Virus record (IMG/VR): IMGVR_UViG_3300046002_001345 | Span: 1-64,000 of that record | Reading direction: 5' to 3' (one strand) | Length of the DNA: 64,000 nt | Source: a virus | In this document: one piece after another, positions 45,201 to 54,232 of the stretch | Layout: each line of letters begins with the position of its first letter | Numbering within the stretch: position 1 is the first letter of the stretch | Notes under the pieces: generated by a model | Database searches by the model: none | Told to the model about the DNA's origin: nothing | Seen by the model: only the letters and a program-made list of their open reading frames with translations | Made by a program: the position numbers and the translations under genes

Positions 45201-48200
45201 TCCATCCTTGTTGAGCCCAGTATAAGAATTCACGTGCGCTTAACCGCCAGTTTTTGATTTCATTTAATTGGGGATCAGTATCTGTAAATGTCCATCCTTG
45301 TGCTATTAGATAACGTTCGTAGCTGATCATAAAATCAACTACCTGTTGTTGCGTATTAAATTCATAACCGTAGGGTACATTCATTAATAGATTTTGATAA
45401 TCATTATAGATGGTAGCTGTACTGTTCAGTACTTTAATTTTACTAGCATTATTGTTTATAATACTTGGAATGATTGTAAAGTAACTATTAAACAAATCAT
45501 AGCCGCGCATACTATAACCATTATTTGTTTTTTCAATAATTAACGCACTGTAAATGATTTCATCCATGGCCACTGGTTTTTCATTTAGGAATACTTTATA
45601 GTTTTCATTAGGTATAAGAATACTATCATTGGTACTTGTTGGACTGACTTGTTCGGCTAATACTTCTAGATATTTTTGATCTGTAAATCCGCTTACCTTA
45701 TAGGTTAAATTAACTTGAAAGTTTTGTACCAGCGGCAGTAGATATTTTGCCGGGCTGACGCCTTGGTTGATCAAATATTCAGTAATCCAGTTAATATAGC
45801 CTGCGCCGCGATAAACTGTACCAGCACTGGTATTACCATTATAGTCAACTGCAGACTGTGTAATCTGTCTATTTGTACTATCTTCAAGGTATTGAGTAAT
45901 TTCTGTTGTAATACCCTGCACATCAGTTGAGAAAGTGTATAGTGCATTTAACGGAGTATATGAGTTTACGTCAATTAATGTACCAAAATACTTAGCTGGT
46001 TTTAATAACGCCAAGGCCTGTTGGGCGGCGAATGGAAAGTCGCTGCTCGTACGCCAGGCAAATTCCACAGGACCTTGTTGGCCAATAGCCCAGGCTGCGC
46101 CTGCTTGTTTGCTGTTAAATGTACGACATAACAATTGTGCCACACTGATTAAGTTACCGTTTTCATCTACTGGAATAAAATCTGACAGGCCAGGGCGTAC
46201 ATAATGTGGGTCAATGCCTTGACGATCACCGTAACGGATGTATCCTGCTTCTAAATCGTCCCATAGAACTTTATTGCCGCCAGTAAATGGTGCAGGACCA
46301 TAGAAGCCTTGCCACCAGTCTGGTTGACTAGGAAATCCTAACATTTCCCAAGGTGTTAAATGCGGACGAATTGTATCATAGAAATACATATAACATGCAC
46401 GCCAACTACCCGGCAACAATTCACCATTTACACGATCGCGACTTGAACTGTAGTTCCAAGTGAACGGATCATTGGGGTCAAAAGTATCATTAATAGTATA
46501 ATCAAGTTTGTTGTTACCAACCCAGTTTAAGAAACTTTGACTTCGCACTTGGTTTGCATCTGCTAATGTATAATCGCTACTTCTAAATTTACCCGGAACT
46601 ACACTAAAGATCTCGCTAAATGTAGTATTTGCAGATAATTTAATATTGTTATAGATACGTAGTTCTAATTCAAGTAAGAAGCTATCGCGATAGTCACCGA
46701 AACTTGGAGTAATACTACCATCGTGGCCACGAATAACAGTTGTAGATGTTCTATAAGTGTCATCTACAAAAATCTCAGGAGTGTATCTCGGCCATAGTCC
46801 TAACTTAGACGGAGTTTCTGGAATATAGTTACCATCAGTGTTACTATACTCAACAATTTTAATAATGTCGCCAACTGCCAACGCAATAGTAAAATCGATA
46901 CTTGGCGTATCTGTTCTAAAGGTGTAGTCGAGCCCTTTAATAAGCTGCTGATCATTTAAATAAACCAACACAGCTTGATTGCTTAGTTTTGTATCACTAA
47001 AAATATTTGTAATTTCGTAATTTGTCTGCAACGGATCAAATACTTCAAAGCCGTCGATTGCTCCTATTTGTCCAACAATATTTTTTAACGGACCGTAAGG
47101 TACCATGTCACTATAATACCAAGGGAATGATTTATTTTTAACAATATTAATTCTTGTTAAAATCTTATCAACGCTGCCTATAGGATCTGTTGGGTCAATA
47201 CCTTCAAGACTAGTGCTCAATTCTAAGAATTTGTTTTTAAATTTAGTGTATTCTTGTTGAGTATAACGAACACTGTTAATAAAGTTTGCTTGTTCGTCAA
47301 TTAAAAATAAACTTGCATAAGGTACAGGGGCACTGTGTTTAAGAATGGTACCGCCCTGTTGCTTAATATCAATATCACGTAGATTACTTTGTGCTAATAC
47401 ATCACCTTCAACAATTGTACTGTTTTGTGCCAATGCTACTAAGTGGTTACGTAGCTGGCCTAGCGTTAAACTATCAATATCAATGTTCTGTGAATTTAAA
47501 TCTAAATTTTGTGGAACTTGATAAAATGCTGTAGAACTTATTTCGTTACTATAGACTAAAATATCAATTTGATCGTTAATATTTAATGTAGTACTAATAG
47601 TGATTTGATTACCAACAATTGTCCAATCGATTGTAGGTTTTAAATATACAAAATTCTGGAATACTTTTACATAAGGAATAGATTGTTCATCGCTTACTGG
47701 TGTGATGTCTAAGGTAAACGTATCAGTATAACCGTTGATATTTAGATAATTGTCAGGGTTTGTTGGCTCAGTATAAACAAAGCTGAATAGCTGATATTGT
47801 TTGCTTTGCTCTGGAACTGTTAGCCATGTATTTTTTGGATCCAATGTTTGGCTATCTACAATTTTTTGAATGTAGCCTAGATTAACATTACGCGACACAA
47901 TCGTTCCAGACTCGTCAACGTAACTAAAGGTATCAGTATTAAAAAAGTTTTGGAATTTAATATCACCTTGAGTGGTAAAATTCTTATAACTTAAGTAAAA
48001 ATTAGTAATAGCATTGCCATTTGCATCATATACAGGTGCAACAGGGCCTCTACTTAACACACTATCAGTAGTTCCTGTAGTTGCTCTATCATATCCAAAG
48101 ATCTGTGTGCCAATAAATGTACTACGAGTATACTGGCTTAGACTTTTACCTTGAATAACTTCTCCTGTACTTAGATCTAGTCTACTGTCTAAGACATCAA

Positions 48201-50775
48201 ATAATGGGGGTTGTTGTAGATATTCTTTTTGTTGGCTTTGATTCCAATTAACCCCATCAAACCACCATTGGCTACCTTTATATATTCCTAGTTTAACCAC
48301 TGTGGTATTGTAGGCAATAACATCTCCATCGGCCGCTTTTGTAAGTTCAACATAATAAGGGCCCGATGGTAATTGTAACGAGTTAACGCTATATTGAACT
48401 AACGTTAATAGATAAATTTTATTTTTAACTAGCGGGTCAGTATCGTTGCCAAAAATTACACGTAGACCTTCTGGGTAGGCAATATCGCCGTTACTGTCAA
48501 ACAGCTCAATACCAAATACACTGGTATATATTTTACCTTGTAGGTCAATGAACGCATTTTGAATAGTTGTATCTAATACGTCAATTGGTGCTTTAGCAAT
48601 ACGCCCATCATTGACCAATTGCATATTAGATTCAAATTGTACAATAGGACGTTGGCCACGAATACCATTATTAAAAGTTGGAACAGTGCCATTATAGGCT
48701 GCTGTAGCAGTAATTACATCAACATGGAACCATCGATTGCCGCGAGACCATGCATTGCGTTCTTTACTTGCACGATTGATGGTAATGTAGTCGGGGAAAT
48801 ATTCACCTGGATAATTTATTGCTATTTCATCAATATATGCTTCTGGAGTTACTAGCTCGTCAACTGGTACTAATTGTATTCCGCCACCGATATCACCAAC
48901 TTGTTCAACATAAAATTGACGATTTTGATAGTATGCTGGGGCTACATCATCACCAAATTGCACTTTAAGCCCTGATGTGAATTCAATACCATTAGGACTA
49001 GTATAGTTTTGCTGACCTATGATATCAGTCTCTACATCTATTATCCACCCAGCATATTGAATAATTTTAATCGGAGTATAGATATTTGGCGCAACCCCAT
49101 CTTGAATCCATAATTGATCATTTTGTGAAGTCAATAAAGGAACCGTAGCAAAGAAGCCGTCGTAATCTTTAAAGAATTCTTTGTTAGCATTTGCAATGCC
49201 AAGTTTAATATAGATCTTCTCATTAACTGCTACATCTTGAGTATGAACTAGTTTAAGCAACGGGTCGCCAGATGCAATGCTTGTAACTATAGTTCCGGCA
49301 GCAATGTCTGTGTACGATGCTGTTACATTCATTACTCCTGTATCGTTGGTTAAGGTAAATTCACTTCCACTAACCGTGTCGCTGATTGTAAATGTTGTTA
49401 CTGAAGTAACATCTTTAATATAGTAAGTAGTACCTGAAATTATTCCTCCCACTGCTGGGTTTCCAACAAATACCACAGGCATATTTGCTACTAAGCCGGT
49501 TGTAGTTGTAACAGTGATCTCGTTGGTACCAGATGCAGTTGCAGACAGTGCGGTTATGACATCTGTACGTTTTATAGTCGCATTAGCCGATACCGTAACA
49601 GTGTTAGGAACATAAACATATTCTTGTCCTACAGTTGCGTCATATAATAATGATACTACTTGACTTCCTACTGTTAAACTTGTACCAGCAATAATATTTG
49701 CAGCAATAGCAGTATCTAAACGTAATTTTTGACCAATGTCAACATAAACCACACGCCATACGTCATAACGATCTTCTTCAGCAATGACCGCATTGGCATC
49801 ATACCCCGGAATAATATCGCCGTCATTGTCAACTACTACTGGATTCGTCCAGGCTTCTTCACCTGCATTTGTCCACGTGTTAACATCGACAAATATAGTA
49901 TATCTGCTGTTTAGTTGACCTGTGATACCTGCATATTGTGGATATGCGGTTAAAAATTGGCTTAATGTTTTATTAGCTACCTGACTGTACGGGATAGGAG
50001 TAGCATAGTCTACACTAAACACAGTAGGCATATTGACATAACGATCTTGTGCGTAGGTTTGTGGTACTTTGAATGTTACTATACCGTTATCAGCACCGTT
50101 ATTTTCTACGCCAAATACATCGCGTGAACTTAAGGTAGGAGTAGCACTAACTACACCGTCTATACCAGTCTCTGTTTGAATCCAAAACGGCACACCCGGT
50201 TGGTCAACTACAAACTCATAAACTCCGCCGCGGGCACAAATAATACTGTTATCAACAACACCGTTGTTTCTAAATATATAACGACCGTTAGCAGCATCAC
50301 GTGTCACGGTGTAGGTAATCGTTAAATCAACCCCGCTGGTGTTTACATCAACCGGGTCAGGTCCATCTGGTAGCCAATAGTATTGACTAAAATTAATTAA
50401 TTTGTCAAAACTAATCCTAGGATCAAACGTATAATAATCTTGTTCAAATAAACGACTGTGATTATTTGTTAATCCACCATAATATCCAATTTTATCTAAT
50501 AGATCAATATAGTCAGCAACAAAGATAACATTGTTTTGTTCATCTTTGATTACAACCCCCGGCTCTAGCTGATAATTCTGTCTAGTCGAGTTGTATTCAA
50601 CAACATAACTATCACCAGTTTTATATGTAGGGGCGAATTTACGACCAATATATCCATAAAGCGTCTCTAAGTTTGGTTCAGTTACTAACTGATCCATTGT
50701 AGCGGCTAAGAATTTCTTATTAGCATCACTTTGGAATACGGTAGGTAAAAATTTATAGGTTTTTCTTGTTGCCAT
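36202..50775 (-). CDS. Giant baseplate/virion protein, 4857 aa (gp7 position)
   Basis: One unbroken frame of 14.6 kb. The N-terminus (RKTYKFLPTVFQSDANKKFL; YIGRKFAPTYKTGDSYVVEY; NFSQYYWLPDGPDP) matches very large structural proteins of marine T4-like phages. It sits between gp6 and the gp8-like gene, where T4 has gp7 (1032 residues), so I take it as the wedge protein in that position. The sequence is low in Cys and rich in Asn, Thr, Tyr and Val. Recognisable parts include beta-sandwich repeats, an FG-GAP repeat region (about residues 2420-3310), helical segments around 3700-3950 and Ig-like repeats near the C-terminus (TMKYTWEWSADGITW). No frameshift is seen. Assembly and host-contact roles are inferred. 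Confidence 0.75.
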   Translation of the reverse strand: MATRKTYKFLPTVFQSDANKKFLAATMDQLVTEPNLETLYGYIGRKFAPTYKTGDSYVVEYNSTRQNYQLEPGVVIKDEQNNVIFVADYIDLLDKIGYYGGLTNNHSRLFEQDYYTFDPRISFDKLINFSQYYWLPDGPDPVDVNTSGVDLTITYTVTRDAANGRYIFRNNGVVDNSIICARGGVYEFVVDQPGVPFWIQTETGIDGVVSATPTLSSRDVFGVENNGADNGIVTFKVPQTYAQDRYVNMPTVFSVDYATPIPYSQVANKTLSQFLTAYPQYAGITGQLNSRYTIFVDVNTWTNAGEEAWTNPVVVDNDGDIIPGYDANAVIAEEDRYDVWRVVYVDIGQKLRLDTAIAANIIAGTSLTVGSQVVSLLYDATVGQEYVYVPNTVTVSANATIKRTDVITALSATASGTNEITVTTTTGLVANMPVVFVGNPAVGGIISGTTYYIKDVTSVTTFTISDTVSGSEFTLTNDTGVMNVTASYTDIAAGTIVTSIASGDPLLKLVHTQDVAVNEKIYIKLGIANANKEFFKDYDGFFATVPLLTSQNDQLWIQDGVAPNIYTPIKIIQYAGWIIDVETDIIGQQNYTSPNGIEFTSGLKVQFGDDVAPAYYQNRQFYVEQVGDIGGGIQLVPVDELVTPEAYIDEIAINYPGEYFPDYITINRASKERNAWSRGNRWFHVDVITATAAYNGTVPTFNNGIRGQRPIVQFESNMQLVNDGRIAKAPIDVLDTTIQNAFIDLQGKIYTSVFGIELFDSNGDIAYPEGLRVIFGNDTDPLVKNKIYLLTLVQYSVNSLQLPSGPYYVELTKAADGDVIAYNTTVVKLGIYKGSQWWFDGVNWNQSQQKEYLQQPPLFDVLDSRLDLSTGEVIQGKSLSQYTRSTFIGTQIFGYDRATTGTTDSVLSRGPVAPVYDANGNAITNFYLSYKNFTTQGDIKFQNFFNTDTFSYVDESGTIVSRNVNLGYIQKIVDSQTLDPKNTWLTVPEQSKQYQLFSFVYTEPTNPDNYLNINGYTDTFTLDITPVSDEQSIPYVKVFQNFVYLKPTIDWTIVGNQITISTTLNINDQIDILVYSNEISSTAFYQVPQNLDLNSQNIDIDSLTLGQLRNHLVALAQNSTIVEGDVLAQSNLRDIDIKQQGGTILKHSAPVPYASLFLIDEQANFINSVRYTQQEYTKFKNKFLELSTSLEGIDPTDPIGSVDKILTRINIVKNKSFPWYYSDMVPYGPLKNIVGQIGAIDGFEVFDPLQTNYEITNIFSDTKLSNQAVLVYLNDQQLIKGLDYTFRTDTPSIDFTIALAVGDIIKIVEYSNTDGNYIPETPSKLGLWPRYTPEIFVDDTYRTSTTVIRGHDGSITPSFGDYRDSFLLELELRIYNNIKLSANTTFSEIFSVVPGKFRSSDYTLADANQVRSQSFLNWVGNNKLDYTINDTFDPNDPFTWNYSSSRDRVNGELLPGSWRACYMYFYDTIRPHLTPWEMLGFPSQPDWWQGFYGPAPFTGGNKVLWDDLEAGYIRYGDRQGIDPHYVRPGLSDFIPVDENGNLISVAQLLCRTFNSKQAGAAWAIGQQGPVEFAWRTSSDFPFAAQQALALLKPAKYFGTLIDVNSYTPLNALYTFSTDVQGITTEITQYLEDSTNRQITQSAVDYNGNTSAGTVYRGAGYINWITEYLINQGVSPAKYLLPLVQNFQVNLTYKVSGFTDQKYLEVLAEQVSPTSTNDSILIPNENYKVFLNEKPVAMDEIIYSALIIEKTNNGYSMRGYDLFNSYFTIIPSIINNNASKIKVLNSTATIYNDYQNLLMNVPYGYEFNTQQQVVDFMISYERYLIAQGWTFTDTDPQLNEIKNWRLSAREFLYWAQQGWKAGSILVVSPVSNTLNAITSGAVTEGIEDSQYGSRVVDQNFNLIKNNNYAVYRTPTEFKLELQDEASVIGYVKVSLVQYEHTLIFDNTTVFNDVIYQPSSGNRQFRLKLIGQRTADWDGSLSPEGYIYNSGVVDAWYQGQDYLKGDLVQYKSQYYTALRDIPANGTFQFQNWQVLGKNEIQTGLLPNFSTIAVESQSFYDSYAKIRNKNQMAYSHALIGFRERQYLSDLGLTETTQIEFYKGYVAQKGTKNAVDAFTKATINNLTSNIALYEEWAVRVGEYGALTSNPFVEIALDEKAFGVNPSVASFVDAADNNLANGVTIFNSTQLHKSYGAYSANVALNRTENSDYDNDIPTAGYVNIDDVDLQIFDLTNYVDLDNKIADMGSGYLIWVAKDFTQDWNVFRVTETNNQITAVTNSLNGYITFTTDNPHGLSKYDIFLVKNFDAAYNGFYQVLRVTGASSLLVRYTGDITNLGNLTTQTGSGMLFRLDSMRFKYMEESRVYGLLNPPNGWKVGDKIWIDIDAETTAVQGQPFGTQPSGTWKVYEKQTPWGLDQEVIKGGSEYVPNDGFGTSVKMSSDGLIIVAGAAQQGQIQFTTTGYLNANVGAYIEQVSSGANLTLVSNLGGNIYAGQYNNNFTFDSTGNLSILSIDTGAKFISSTTRIGYVNTFLKNYAGEFDQGLILTPTAANTYAYGHSVDLATTAAGNTKVAIGAPSSWSGNGYVYIYDKTLSSYSFDRSQILVSNVTGDQFGYSMAFNQDGEWLYISAPGNNSVYAYGLKRYVPVQTQLTSVNNKNTVYLNSPISVNPTDVLIQANTGARTSVLSVVSSTEIVVDNITNFVKVTTGTDGNVVIDANLTILANISVLSSGNLVSYGVYPTDLRSNAAVSSIQINSFTPDFTSGSDASSLLVTSLDKTFIPNIDYVFDYSTRTVRFINNGNIASNANISATTVTITQRPYYALVQKLTVPTGNSWAQFGYAISSSFDGAQVAVGAPGDTVEDINGILQLGAGAVYVYDRVIEAFNSVTDAVAGTGGQDYNTENIIATVHKVTIDGIENIQYTVVGTNTIRFTNPPAIGQVILVEVNKFNYLERLIGVDSLTGGLAAIQANAAFGTSLTICSNNCAIYIGAPYYDNGTEYNSGAVWKFHNRGRLYGTDTGYVLNPTFNPVDTIRLNNFEVRISLGLTGNVTVSTGDWITQPSTGANVRVTESTTGDIVKVSGYQNAYVFSTGANVAINNSWTASNVAVRLTTLDEFVQDVNDANILGVTATNENGYLRLDSDVKVAKDQLRILSGITNSSSAGVLAESEMIVFAFMQIIVNPYGLPGEYFGTKVKLAANAYMLVIGSARGTTKELTTIDVSTTTNGTVFDAASTRLHDRIPGSGSVYIYELYDDPRDDVEDPGRYAFAQQLDPGILIPGGQFGYALDIEGAYITIAAPFMAPAGAPAKSGSIYVFSNPTMARGWGLIRYQSPKVDLDSVTRAYLYSSQTNLIEENLQFVDPAKGRILGQAEENISFKTEYDPAVYNKGYNSEADINSSVYWSDKQVGKVWWDLSTVRFIDYEQDSLTYRSLHWGELFPGSSINVYEWIESTVLPSQYVNTNGALQGIPKHEDDSAYVEIITVDQTTGIITTRYFFWVYDQTHLDDTIPSRTLPVKAIVDYIANPKSQGIPYAAMIRSNAIVFYNVATYLSSDNTIVHLDHQLEINTDLIHSEYELIQKGNPNNPIPTKLVNKFVDSLAGIDQQGSTVPDPTLSLADRYGVDIRPRQSMFVDRLSAVNEMIQYVNDIFAINPIAEQFDLTGLNAQEAEPNFKLGEYDQAVSTEVELEYIDTLPLSPGYRVLVKNDTSQNGLWVLYTLTDSKSWLITRVQSYKTSIYWSYADWYATGYSASTKPDFSVETTVNALALQAIAGSVIYIRNATGNNTWQLVVVEVGGGLGVVGIQNGTVQLDTTLGNYVDNNLGFGNQDFDSNRYDQNPNKEIRSIVQALYNNIFKNTLQGEFNNLFFVMINYLLTEQTYVDWLFKSSFISITHKLRTLSQFPSYVVDNQTYYQNYIEEVKPYRTKIREYLLDYTGNDTFGGDITDFDLPAYYDTFGLTSMFRSPSGEAPYVAKDSATWQTWPYNQWYNNRNLVVDGIRIENAGKGYILPPAITIISTDGNGNGATATATLDGNSGSLISITVTNSGSGYTTTPTVIVNGSVVGNIVVIGGNVNLISSTYTINSTAGLFTGMSANTAFDATTVIAAIDSANSQITMSSANISSFTGTAISFGYTSINAGTVATAYAVMKNPVVRSFNSTLKFDRINYTSNVKVWTANTTYIQTQFDANGRVSSGDIITYAFQDGNVMLRKAYFINSNITTSTQFIPSDYTVCPASYFSNANDRIIGYYEPANVMPAVDTIQTAVTMANTATNTNTIYVYNAASLAKNMYIGESGVQAGYVTGLIGNINLQVNSLGHFYGNLYKGSTAIENITNMSGLQVGQYVTGANIGFEATIVSVNYTTNSVNLTDTISGNLTLANISFGGIPIKVTQVTLSTNVTLATDTTITARYDSLEQLVPGVTYPTSVTQSVPFTLNPLFGRSYDIAPYDPVQFSKDGIALLSTSVYDQALYSLYANIALGTAPEDIVTQGGQFIDTYHSRAPEELVPGITFDTLDMRIYTKVGANVAAYRIFDNMVNEPAYLKISTANTTQLSTNLSITDANIYVIDATLLTEPSPLYARPGVVFINGERITYYKKNIYTPVVWSANTAYAAGTAINYAGNNYIVTGNVNANSWNYVSTANISYLPGTNVLGQIRRGTQGTGANVLYPVGVRVTDASPNQTLPDTVYGNLMVNANVLYNSGTGGNILEGNGLVGSTTSAAMFIKDWPSYDPTNIYTYVINTPVTNWSLAVNASTARFASNVTISDVFGVVVTSSATESLLPASSRTMKYTWEWSADGITWNVITDSWTYIDGIQFAQGTNNTLSLVNLNDPAHAWYPTGPIGYQVRCTTTFNSIYGLIPFASATGTITA
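40840..43520 (-). other. FG-GAP (integrin-like) repeat region within the giant protein
   Basis: Seven FG-GAP-type motifs occur in order: DGFGTSVKMSSDGLIIVAGA, AYGHSVDLATTA with VAIGAP, DQFGYSMAFNQDGEWLYISA, AQFGYAISSSFDGAQVAVGA, AAFGTSLTICSNNCAIYIGA, EYFGTKVKLAANAYMLVIGS and GQFGYALDIEGAYITIAAP. Most are followed by a VYxYD-like strand. Seven is the blade number of integrin alpha-subunit propellers. Spacing between motifs is uneven (about 60 to 230 residues), so some blades carry inserted domains. Confidence 0.65.
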
Positions 50776-50792
50776 GCTAGTCCCGTTTTTTG

Positions 50793-53700
50793 TTAACTTA
50801 CTATGATTGCGCCAGTTTGATTCAATTGTGCTGCAGTAATCGCTGTAATAATTTGTACATTGTCTACAGTGGCTGCGCTTGTAATAATTTCATTAATGTT
50901 AGCATTTACCTGTAACAAACTACCAAATGCATCTGCTTGGTTAGCAGGAACAATAATAATGCTAGAAACATTGGGACTTAGTTGAACATGCAAATAACTT
51001 GCTAGTTCACTGAAGTAAAACGTTTCACCAAAGTCCCAATTACCGACATCAAAATATGTGTTGATCGCTGCGATTACACTGGTTTTAATTTCGTTATCAC
51101 TAACTACTACATTAGGATTTTTAACTATCTTAAACGTGGCCTGCAATGTAGGTATTGCTTTGCTACCAAATAAAGGTTTAAACTTAGCAGGATTATAAAT
51201 GATAGTGTCGCTGATTGCTTTATAGTTGTCCAGGGTACTGTAGTCAAGTTGCAATTCTTCACTGGTGGGCTCCATCGGCTGTGAAACTTGTCCAGAGGTA
51301 TCCTGTATCCATGCCAGATAATCAATTGAATATTGCTGTGTTAATACATACAAGTCAATGATGTTATTTGGGCTCGGATCAATACGTCTGTTGTTAGGAC
51401 TGTTATGACGATATTGGAAGTACAAATCTTGGCGCCCTAATTTAGCTGTGTACCCCGTAACTGTGTTAATTGCAAACACTGCACCGCTCACAGTCAATTG
51501 ATAGAATATATCTAAATTAGGAATGTAAAATAATTGTCCTGTTTGATATAGTGTTTTAGCCTGTTCGATTGCACGCAAGGTACTGTACGATGACACCACT
51601 GTGGCATTATCTACAGGAGTTTGAATAACAAAGTTATCGTAACCAACAGTGTCTTGGAAGTATACGTATTTTTCAGCAGTGTTTACCGTAGGGTTCACAA
51701 TAAGATCAAACAGTTCAGGATTATCGGGTATGCCGTCATTGTCGCTGTCGCTGAATGTTATATAAATTTTATCAATATTTACATATCCGTCAACTTCAGT
51801 AATCGACTTATTGATGTACCATATATAATCCAATGCCAATGGGTTGCTATCATCAGGATTGCTATTAACTTTTAACACCTTAATTTGATCGTGTACTGTT
51901 AGTCCCGTTTTAGCATCAAAAATCTTTGTAGCGCCATCATAGTAGAAGTTAGTTTCTAATACACTTTCAAACACGTAGTTTAATCCGTGATATAATACTG
52001 TGTATGTTTTACCTACTGTTTGAAAAGCGATAATCCAGCTAGCATCTTTGGCCTGGCCGCTAGTATCACCCGCCCATGTTAGACTAAAGTCATCAGCCAA
52101 GTCTAAATCTGTTGGTAATATAATTTTCCAAGTACCAGTGTCTGTGTCGTAGCGTAGGCCAAAGTTAGCATAGGCTTGTATATAGCCTACCATAGACTGT
52201 ACTAGTGCGTTAGGAAAATCAACATTAAACACAGCAAACACTTTATCACCAATGATAGTTTGTTCATTACCGTCCAATCCCACTGCTGGAATAATTTGAT
52301 TTAGTGTAACAGGTCCTGCACCACTGGCTAAATTACCTTGCCCACCATTAGTACCATCACCCACTACTAATTCAATAGCTGCATATACATAATATTTGTC
52401 GCCTGATTTGCTAGGAGTACCTGTGCGTACATAGTTTTGGCTATCAAAATAATTGCCTGCACCTGCGCTAAATCTAACAATCGCACCTTGGCGAATGTAT
52501 TTGTTGCTGTTAGCAACTATATCACCAATTTGTAGGATATTACCTGCTACATCGACGAAAAAACCAGTACAACCGTTGGCAATTGTAGTTGATGTGTGCC
52601 AATATACATCTGTTAAGGTAATCAACGGATAGTCGGCGTAGAATAATTGTTGTGTTTCTGTTGACTGTGCAATTGGTGCCACACGATCGTAAATCGTACG
52701 ATAGATGTCATTGGTTGTAAAGAAGTCAAAGCTAAATGTGTCAGTTAAACTGTCACGATATAACATGCCATCTTGTGAAAAGATGTTAGTGCTTGAGTAT
52801 TTGCCAGTTGCGTCAATAACATCTAGGTAACGACTAACCCCAGAACTTGTACGATTAACTGCTTTTACTTTTAAAATGTTACTGAATAGCGTGTAAGGTA
52901 AGATGTTATAATCTTCACCTGTGATCATACGATTCTGTGTATAGAATTGTTGTGGAGCTTTTTGACGTATGTCGTCTAGACTTTCACGTGTACTTGAGTT
53001 AGCAATAGTGTATTGTAGACTGGTTGAGATGTTTAATACTTCGACACGGCCCGATTGGCTGACGTAATTAATAGACATAACCACACCCTGCATTTCGTCA
53101 GGTGTAATTTTGTACTGCAAACCGTTTGATGCTCTATAATATACACGGAAGTTGCCTTGCGGAATATTACTAAATGCGCCGTCACCAAATACTAAATCAA
53201 TTTGATCGGCAGCCTGTGTGTTTACCTGATAGATATTACGATTTGAACTATTGTTATAGATAACATTAGTATTAGCCACAGCAGGAACCTGTGTCCATAG
53301 CTGTCCTAACGTACCATCACTGTTTACACTGTATAACCAAACGTCACTGTTATTGATGTTGTTTACGTTGATATTAAAAATGCGGTTAGGGATACTTTCC
53401 GCAAAGTTGAAATCACGCGATTGTATAATACCTTGTACAAAGTACAAGAAGTAACCTGTATTATTGCTGCCATTACCTAGCCCGTCATTTTTGTATAAGA
53501 AATTAAACGGTGCACTTACAAATGGTGCCGTTTCATATACATAACTTTCGCCTGTGCTAGTGGGACTTACAAATTCAAAATCCATACTAGTACCAGCCAC
53601 TGTGGCTTTAAATGGGTAAACTGACAATCTACCAGGAACATAATTTATGTTATATTCTTCTACGTTAACACCTGCAATAGTCTGACTGCCTGCAGGCTTG

Positions 53701-54212
53701 CCGATCATTTGATTGCTTTCTAACGCAGCATTTAAGATAATAGTAAATTGTTCTAACCAATTGCTGTTAGCACTGTCTGCCCAATTAACCACTAGACCGC
53801 TTAGATTAATACCGTTACTGTCGAATACTGTTTCAGTTGTTGACACACTGTCAAATTTTAAATAGCCTCTGCTATTGATATTGCGTTTAGGGTTGTATGA
53901 TATTAATCGTGCTAGTTTTAATACACTGTCACGACGTTGTGCAGTATCAATGAAGTTTTCGCGAGCGTTTAAATCACCACGGAAGGCCAATGATTGACCT
54001 AAGAAGGCAATCATATCGATTAATGCAATAAATTCGCTTGATTCGATATAGTCGTTGAAGTCTTCTGGATAGTACAACTGAAGGTAACTAATCATCGAAG
54101 CACGAATAGTTTCATAATCGTAGCTTTGGAAGTCAGCGTTACGGAAGGTCTGATAGACTTTTGTCCAGTCCTCTGCAACTAATAAACTCGATTGTCTTGT
54201 GGTAATTGCCAT
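50793..54212 (-). CDS. 6: Baseplate wedge protein gp6
   Basis: The N-terminal 130 residues contain the family signature: LQLYYPEDFNDYIESSEFIA, MIAFLGQSLAFRGDLNAREN, and DTAQRRDSVLKLARLISYNP. TGEDYNILPYTLF lies near the middle, and the C-terminal gpJ-like region (NIVVSDNEIKT..., VGNWDFGETFYFSELASYLH) is also present. gp6 forms the inner ring that joins the six wedges of the baseplate. At 1139 residues it is much longer than T4 gp6 (660), as in marine relatives, with extra beta domains inserted. A late promoter lies 20 bases before the ATG; gp25 precedes it. Confidence 0.88.
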   Translation of the reverse strand: MAITTRQSSLLVAEDWTKVYQTFRNADFQSYDYETIRASMISYLQLYYPEDFNDYIESSEFIALIDMIAFLGQSLAFRGDLNARENFIDTAQRRDSVLKLARLISYNPKRNINSRGYLKFDSVSTTETVFDSNGINLSGLVVNWADSANSNWLEQFTIILNAALESNQMIGKPAGSQTIAGVNVEEYNINYVPGRLSVYPFKATVAGTSMDFEFVSPTSTGESYVYETAPFVSAPFNFLYKNDGLGNGSNNTGYFLYFVQGIIQSRDFNFAESIPNRIFNINVNNINNSDVWLYSVNSDGTLGQLWTQVPAVANTNVIYNNSSNRNIYQVNTQAADQIDLVFGDGAFSNIPQGNFRVYYRASNGLQYKITPDEMQGVVMSINYVSQSGRVEVLNISTSLQYTIANSSTRESLDDIRQKAPQQFYTQNRMITGEDYNILPYTLFSNILKVKAVNRTSSGVSRYLDVIDATGKYSSTNIFSQDGMLYRDSLTDTFSFDFFTTNDIYRTIYDRVAPIAQSTETQQLFYADYPLITLTDVYWHTSTTIANGCTGFFVDVAGNILQIGDIVANSNKYIRQGAIVRFSAGAGNYFDSQNYVRTGTPSKSGDKYYVYAAIELVVGDGTNGGQGNLASGAGPVTLNQIIPAVGLDGNEQTIIGDKVFAVFNVDFPNALVQSMVGYIQAYANFGLRYDTDTGTWKIILPTDLDLADDFSLTWAGDTSGQAKDASWIIAFQTVGKTYTVLYHGLNYVFESVLETNFYYDGATKIFDAKTGLTVHDQIKVLKVNSNPDDSNPLALDYIWYINKSITEVDGYVNIDKIYITFSDSDNDGIPDNPELFDLIVNPTVNTAEKYVYFQDTVGYDNFVIQTPVDNATVVSSYSTLRAIEQAKTLYQTGQLFYIPNLDIFYQLTVSGAVFAINTVTGYTAKLGRQDLYFQYRHNSPNNRRIDPSPNNIIDLYVLTQQYSIDYLAWIQDTSGQVSQPMEPTSEELQLDYSTLDNYKAISDTIIYNPAKFKPLFGSKAIPTLQATFKIVKNPNVVVSDNEIKTSVIAAINTYFDVGNWDFGETFYFSELASYLHVQLSPNVSSIIIVPANQADAFGSLLQVNANINEIITSAATVDNVQIITAITAAQLNQTGAIIVS

Positions 54213-54232
54213 ACATTATTCCCAATATAATG

